NCBI GenBank assembly: GCA_001579985.1
Contig: LRSR01012594.1
Span: 1-24,164, forward strand
Length of the DNA: 24,164 bases
DNA from: Hypsibius dujardini
Taxonomy: Eukaryota; Tardigrada; Eutardigrada; Parachela; Hypsibiidae
Reading direction: 5' to 3'
Shown: piece by piece, positions 19,427 through 24,164 of the stretch
Position numbering within the stretch: the stretch's first letter is position 1
Layout: each line of letters starts with the position of its first letter
Made by a program: the position numbers and the translations under genes
Notes under the pieces: generated by a model
Database searches by the model: none
What the model was told of the DNA's origin: nothing
The model's input: only the letters and a program-made list of their open reading frames with translations

Positions 19427-22400
19427 ATGAGCCAACGCCACAACCAATTCGGCTCTAACCAACAGCAGCAACACTCCTCCCAGGATGGCCGTCCATCCTC
19501 CATAATGTACGACCGAAACTCCATGTTCCGCGCCTCATCTATCCAGTCCCTCAACACGCAAGGCTACCGTCCTCCGAACAACCCCCTCCATGGCAGCGTT
19601 CAGGATGTGTCGATGGTGATGCAGGCACATTTTCACCGGGACTTCCACCGCAGCACTCTTCTGACCAGCAGCACGCCGTTGGGTGCAAAGTGCGTGCCCA
19701 CATTTTGTTGCCAGTTCTAAACTTATGCTCTTGTTGAATTCGAATTAAAATGATGCGAAAAAAGTTGCGCGAACCGAGTCGTAACGGATCGGAGGATGTT
19801 TCAATTTGGCCTGGTCTGTTTGATCGATTGGTTGATGGATCCGTTAGACCTTAACCGTAATCCATTAGCAGATTGTCCACTAAGCGTTGATTGGCTGATT
19901 GATTTATCGAGGCGCTTTTTTCTTCTATTATTTTTGGAGAGAGTTGAATCATGAATAATGACTTTCATTCGTAAATTTGAAATGGGAAATTTTGTTAGAT
20001 TCGCAGCGGTCAACGGGACTTTATTGGATTGTGGCAATGGTGCAGTCGGGCGACCAACAATGTCTACGGATGGCAGCGGCGCGTCCCACGCGCAATGGCA
20101 ACAGAACAGTCTCCCAGATCGGACGTCCAGCATGTTTCCGCAGCCTGCGCCGTTAAAAGGTGATCCGCGGCCGTTAGCTACGAAGGAGTTTCAGGATTCA
20201 TTCCGGAAAGCTCTGTTCGAGGTTTGTGTTTGGCAACTTTACATACAGTAATCAAGTGCTTCAAGTCGCGCCACTGCTTTCATCTACTTCTGTAGAATTG
20301 ATTTATTGTTTTCAAATCTGTCTAACTATAGTTCCGTTTTTATTTATTTAGAAATGGTCGTAAATGTGCGTTTGGTTCATTTCAAAAATTGAAAGTGATA
20401 TTCGAATTTTATTATTGGTTTAAATACATTGTTTTAAAATATATTGTTTATTAGAAGCCTTATTCTCAATGACGAAAATAGGACCGGAAGTGCAAACACA
20501 GTCCGGTATCTGAACAATACTACTACAGTTTGTCGTTTCGAGTGGGATCGATCCTTTCTTTCGCGCTGAGACTGACTGAATTGACGTCGTCATTATAGGA
20601 CTCGCAAGGCTTTTTTGCAAGTCGCCAAAATAGCTGCTAATTTAGTAATGTAATGTAATGTAGTAATGTAATTTTTCATTTGCAGTTCCTCTCTGCCAAC
20701 GGATTCCAATCGAAGCAGAAGAAGCCGCTGACGGAAGCGGACCTGTCGCCGATTTCCATCGGCACGCTCTCTAGCGTATTCGAGTTCTTGATGGCGAAGC
20801 TGATAGGTGACTTTACCTACCGAGAAGGCCAGAAAATGGAGACAATCCTGCCCTTCTACGCGGAGCAGTTGGGCTATCCCTACGCCAACCAAATCACCAC
20901 CAATGCACTGAAGGCACCCAATGTCGGCAAGACCGTCACCGTTATCGCGGGCTTCTTGGACTGGCTGCGCGAAGAGGTCCAGCTGTGGCTGATCATGACG
21001 TCCCGGGATGCGGACAACGGGGGCCTGACTAGTATGTTCTGTCGCGTGCCCCAGGAGGAGATTGGTGGGGACGATGTCTATAACACCTTCCGTGAGGTGA
21101 GTAAAGCGAGGGTGTGATCTGTACATGTAGAGTTTGTTCCGTACGTGAAGTGTATGTCTTATTTTCAGGCACGCCTGAGTTTTATCGTTCAAGCGCACCG
21201 TGCGATCTACCACTCGGAGGACTATGAAGCGGATATCAACCATTTTCTGGAAGAATTTCAAATGAAAATGGGTGATTGTGCAGGAGTTTTTTCGCTGGTA
21301 GAGGAGATTGGAATTTCACGTTTTGTGTCCTGACTTTCAGATTTGTGCGGAGGTGACCTCGGAGAAGAACTGACCAACGTGAAACTGTCTGTTCAGCGGC
21401 GAGGCGATGAGCTGCGAGAGCGGATGGAACGCTTCAAGGCACCTCCTATCCTCTTATAATTCTGTTTCAAGGAGTGGTTGTCTCTAATTCGGCTTATTCA
21501 CCTCTCAGGGTATGGATGCATTCACGGAGGAGCTTGTCGCGAAAGAGGCCGTGATTGCTCAGAAGAAGCGCGAGATTGATGAATTGAAAGCTGCTACCAG
21601 GAAGGCGGAGGAAGAAACTCTGGCTAGCCAGAGGGCCGAACAGGAAATTGGTGTGTACAAAATGCCACATGTAATAATTGACTGAGTCGGGCCAGGGATA
21701 GTGATCTGCCACTGGCCGAATGAAGCCAGCAAAGTTCTTACAGACCGCTAGACAAATATATAAATACTGTAGCGTTGTTCTTACTGTTTTATGTTTCTGT
21801 TTCCTCCCGTAGCGAGGGAGAATACGGCCTTGCGACAGAAGATCGACCAAACCAAGTCAAAAGTCGCCAAGCAGCGCTTGTCAAAGGCCCAGTATGAAGA
21901 CAAGCTGAAATTGGAAGTGGACCTGCGTCAGGCGATCAATCAAGCTGAGCATGAGATTGTGGAGCTCAAAGACAAGACCAAACAACTGGCTGATGCTAAG
22001 AAGAAAATCATCGCCAGTGTGAGTGCCCACCCGTCGTACCGCCCACCGAGTGTGTCGTATTTTTGCATTGATCGAATCACGAACTGTTACACTAATGTCG
22101 ATTTTAGCGAATTTCGTCGCCTCGTTTGCTGATTTTTCGTTTCTCAACATTTTACACTTCTAGGTGCGCGATCTTGTGGCGGGAATGCGGACCGAGTTGA
22201 TTGAGATGGCCTTGCCGACACTGCTGGGTGACGTGCCCTACTACGACGAGACGATGAACTTCACGGAATACGTGCAATTCCTGTCCAACAAGATCGACGA
22301 AGTCATCACCCATGTTCGAGCTGGATGTGGGAGCATCAAGAAGGATATTGATGCCTGTCAGGCACAGACGGCGGAATCGAACAAGAGACTCTACGCTCTG

Positions 22401-23183
22401 GTTGATGAAGAGAAGACATTGAATGCCTTGGAGAAGGACTGGTGCGAGAAGCTTGCTGACCTGGTACGTGAAGGGATAGGGCGCGTCGCGACCATGCGAA
22501 AGTAACAGGACATGAGAATTAGAAGTTTGTTTGTGCGAAAATAAAAGGACATAAGTTTATTTGTTTGTACGAAGGATGTCTCGTACAGGATTGTTTTTCT
22601 TTTTTTCAGGCCAAACGAGGCAACGTGGTGTCGAACGTGATGGCCGCTCTGGAGGGTAAGAAGCGGCATCTCTTGCAGCAGTTGGAGACGGGACACGCCG
22701 AATTGGAAGCTGTGCGCGTAAACGCCGCTGAATTAAACAAGACCGTGCACAGGAAGAAGAAGACCGTGAAGAAGATCCAGGCTTACATTTCCGATTGCAA
22801 AGTCCGTGATCAGAACTACTGCGATGAAGTCCGTAAACGGCAAGAGGTACGTGCTCCATCGACGCTGTCTGTGTACCACCTTCCTCTTTCTGGGTTCGGT
22901 GTCTCCGCTTTGCAAATATTCGGACTGCTGGTTGACGGACCATTCGAATGTCTCCTTATTTCTCGTTGGGGGCTGCCTTCAAATCTACATTTGTACTACG
23001 ATGTCACGGGACTGTTCATTTTGTATCGTCTGTTTTCAGGTTCGCCGTGGAAAATGGGGCGGAGTGATCGCAGGAGCGGAGGAGAAGTTGAGACTGCAGA
23101 AGGAGGTCGAGTCGAGCCTCATCAACGGAATGGCTGACGCATCTCGACACGGAAAGCACGAAGACGCCAATGAAGCGGCTTGA
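19427..23183 (+). CDS. NDC80: Kinetochore protein NDC80/HEC1, about 708 aa, 10 exons
   Basis: Exons 19427-19689, 19999-20221, 20686-21096, 21169-21271, 21341-21438, 21509-21650, 21813-22018, 22164-22463, 22610-22846 and 23040-23183 sum to 709 codons (human 642 aa). The N-terminal tail of about 130 residues is Ser/Gln/Asn-rich with Aurora-type sites (FRASS, DRTSS), as expected of the microtubule-binding tail. The calponin-homology domain has DPRPLATKEFQDSFRKALFE and FLSANGFQSKQKKPLT; the rest is coiled coil (RENTALRQKIDQTKSKVAKQ, LRQAINQAEHEIVELKDKTK). Known role: with NUF2, SPC24 and SPC25 it couples kinetochores to microtubules and recruits the checkpoint. The start of exon 2 is not certain (19999 or 20007, or later) because the tail is not conserved. 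Intron 5 has no GT before an in-frame stop that keeps exon 5 full length; a GC donor (aag|gcacct) fits best. Confidence 0.94.
20644..20672. repeat. Short (taatg)n tract in NDC80 intron 2
   Basis: agtaatgtaatgtaatgtag and a further taatgtaat form a small imperfect 5-bp microsatellite about 15 bp before the exon 3 acceptor. Confidence 0.7.
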
Positions 23184-23391
23184 ACGATTGTATTGTGAAA
23201 CTCGAGAGTCGCAGCTTTTTTGTTTCATTTTGAGTTTCATGGATCCTTTTTTTTGTTTAGCTCGTTTATTAACTGACAGATATGAATGAATGTACGAACT
23301 TCTCTCTCATTTACTATTTATTCTAATGGAATCTTTTGAACTAAATTGAGTTTATCTTTGCGCAGTCCTCTGGTTGGGCCCCTAATCTTTA

Positions 23392-23668
23392 TACTGTACG
23401 CTCCCGATCTCAAGGGTTGATTTTAGGTCCGGCCCGAAAACACGTTCCGTCGCTCGCTTCGTTGTTCATTCAGATTCACTTAAACTTTACTGACTTGAAA
23501 GTTTTGAAACCAAATCATCATTTCAATCAATCAAGGTAGCATAGCCTGTCAGGTAAAATCAACGGGCCAATCACGGACAAGTGAACGGAATTGAATGATC
23601 CGCTCAAGCTTGATGTGAATCAGCGGGAGCGTGGCATAATCGACCCTTGAGATCGGGAGCGTACAGTA
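23392..23668. mobile_element. Terminal-inverted-repeat element, family C, about 277 bp
   Basis: The left arm 23392-23423 (tactgtacgctcccgatctc onward) and right arm 23637-23668 are inverted copies, the first 26 bp identical. The outer TA at both ends fits a TA target duplication, giving termini 5'-CTGTACGCTCCC. The first six bases CTGTAC are shared with family A, suggesting the same transposase superfamily (inference). The interior is non-coding. Confidence 0.8.
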
Positions 23669-24128
23669 CTGTATGCGTACTGGACACTTCTGGATGAACC
23701 GGATGAACCGGATTTTTGCTTGTCGGTAGGTTATCGTCTTTTGCTTGGCTTATCGTCGCATGAAAAATTTCGATGTGAAAATTAATCCAATTTGATTTAT
23801 TTAATAACCGACAGGTGCTGGAAGATTTTCGCTCCTCACGACGACGGTCAAAATGTGGTCCACCAGGAAGTCAAAATTGCACACCGAACACTTCACGTAT
23901 ATCGCCAAGAAATTTCTACAATAAAGTAAATGCATCTCCACAAGCCGAATAGCCGATTTGTTATATCTTTATCCGACTATTGATGACCAGGAGTAATGCG
24001 AAGACTTGAGCCGCCGTTACTGGTATCCCGTATTTTGCGTATCTTAGGGATGTCCCAGAGCTCCGCTTTAACGCCAGTGGTTCCGTGCCTATGGATCGTA
24101 ACAAGTCATTAATTTTACATACACAAAC

Positions 24129-24164
24129 ACAGACAGACAGACAGACAAACTGACAGACAGACAG
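24129..24164. repeat. (ACAG)n microsatellite at the window end
   Basis: acagacagacagacagacaa, one ctgac interruption, then further acag units run to the edge of the window; the array may continue beyond it. Confidence 0.9.

Larger units (their letters stand above)
23184..24164. other. Non-coding region downstream of NDC80
   Basis: It contains the NDC80 3' UTR (no canonical AATAAA seen close to the stop), the terminal-inverted-repeat element at 23392-23668, an undefined stretch and a terminal microsatellite. No homology-supported ORF was found. A tcaatcaatcaagg word near 23524 is the antisense form of the intron motif seen in other genes. Confidence 0.55.

Overview
The window looks like nuclear DNA of an invertebrate animal. 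Eight protein genes can be rebuilt, seven of them with clear family homology. They hold 43 visible coding introns, mostly 50-450 bp, and nearly all join conserved protein blocks in perfect frame. Gene content (EMC2, TRMT11, type II PI4-kinase, PI31/PSMF1, CDC20, NDC80, a UPF0057/PMP3 peptide and a four-span MARVEL-like protein) is animal-like housekeeping and cell-division content. The phylum cannot be fixed from sequence alone; an ecdysozoan such as a tardigrade is possible but is only a guess.

Layout, left to right: the 3' part of EMC2 (+, 55-809, truncated by the window edge); TRMT11 (-, 987-4345, 13 exons), convergent with EMC2, the gap between them almost filled by a 149-bp inverted-repeat element; a PMP3-type membrane peptide (+, 5077-5472); about 2 kb of non-coding DNA; PI4K2 (+, 7525-9512); non-coding DNA with a 618-bp terminal-inverted-repeat element; PSMF1 (+, 10795-13327), with a tRNA-Pro-like gene in its last intron; CDC20 (+, 14255-16627); a MARVEL-like gene (-, 17222-18017) convergent with CDC20; a divergent promoter region carrying two inverted-repeat elements; NDC80 (+, 19427-23183); and a repeat-bearing tail.

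There is no operon-like logic. CDC20 (APC/C activator, checkpoint target) and NDC80 (kinetochore-microtubule coupler) act in the same mitotic pathway and sit about 3 kb apart, but this may be chance. The rest serve ER membrane-protein insertion (EMC2), tRNA m2G10 methylation (TRMT11), endosomal/Golgi PI4P synthesis (PI4K2) and proteasome regulation (PSMF1).

The most unusual signals are in gene architecture: (1) about five GC-AG introns among 43; (2) a strand-biased TGATTGAT[T/C] motif in the first coding introns of at least five genes, always in the transcribed sense; (3) several small non-autonomous inverted-repeat element families, two of them present twice here; (4) an 18 x 16-bp minisatellite filling a TRMT11 intron; (5) a tandemly triplicated 5' splice site in the MARVEL-like gene; (6) a CDC20 C-box with Met in place of the conserved Pro; (7) a tRNA-Pro-like gene with an enlarged D-arm. 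All exon structures were read by eye from conserved protein blocks plus splice signals, with no transcript data.
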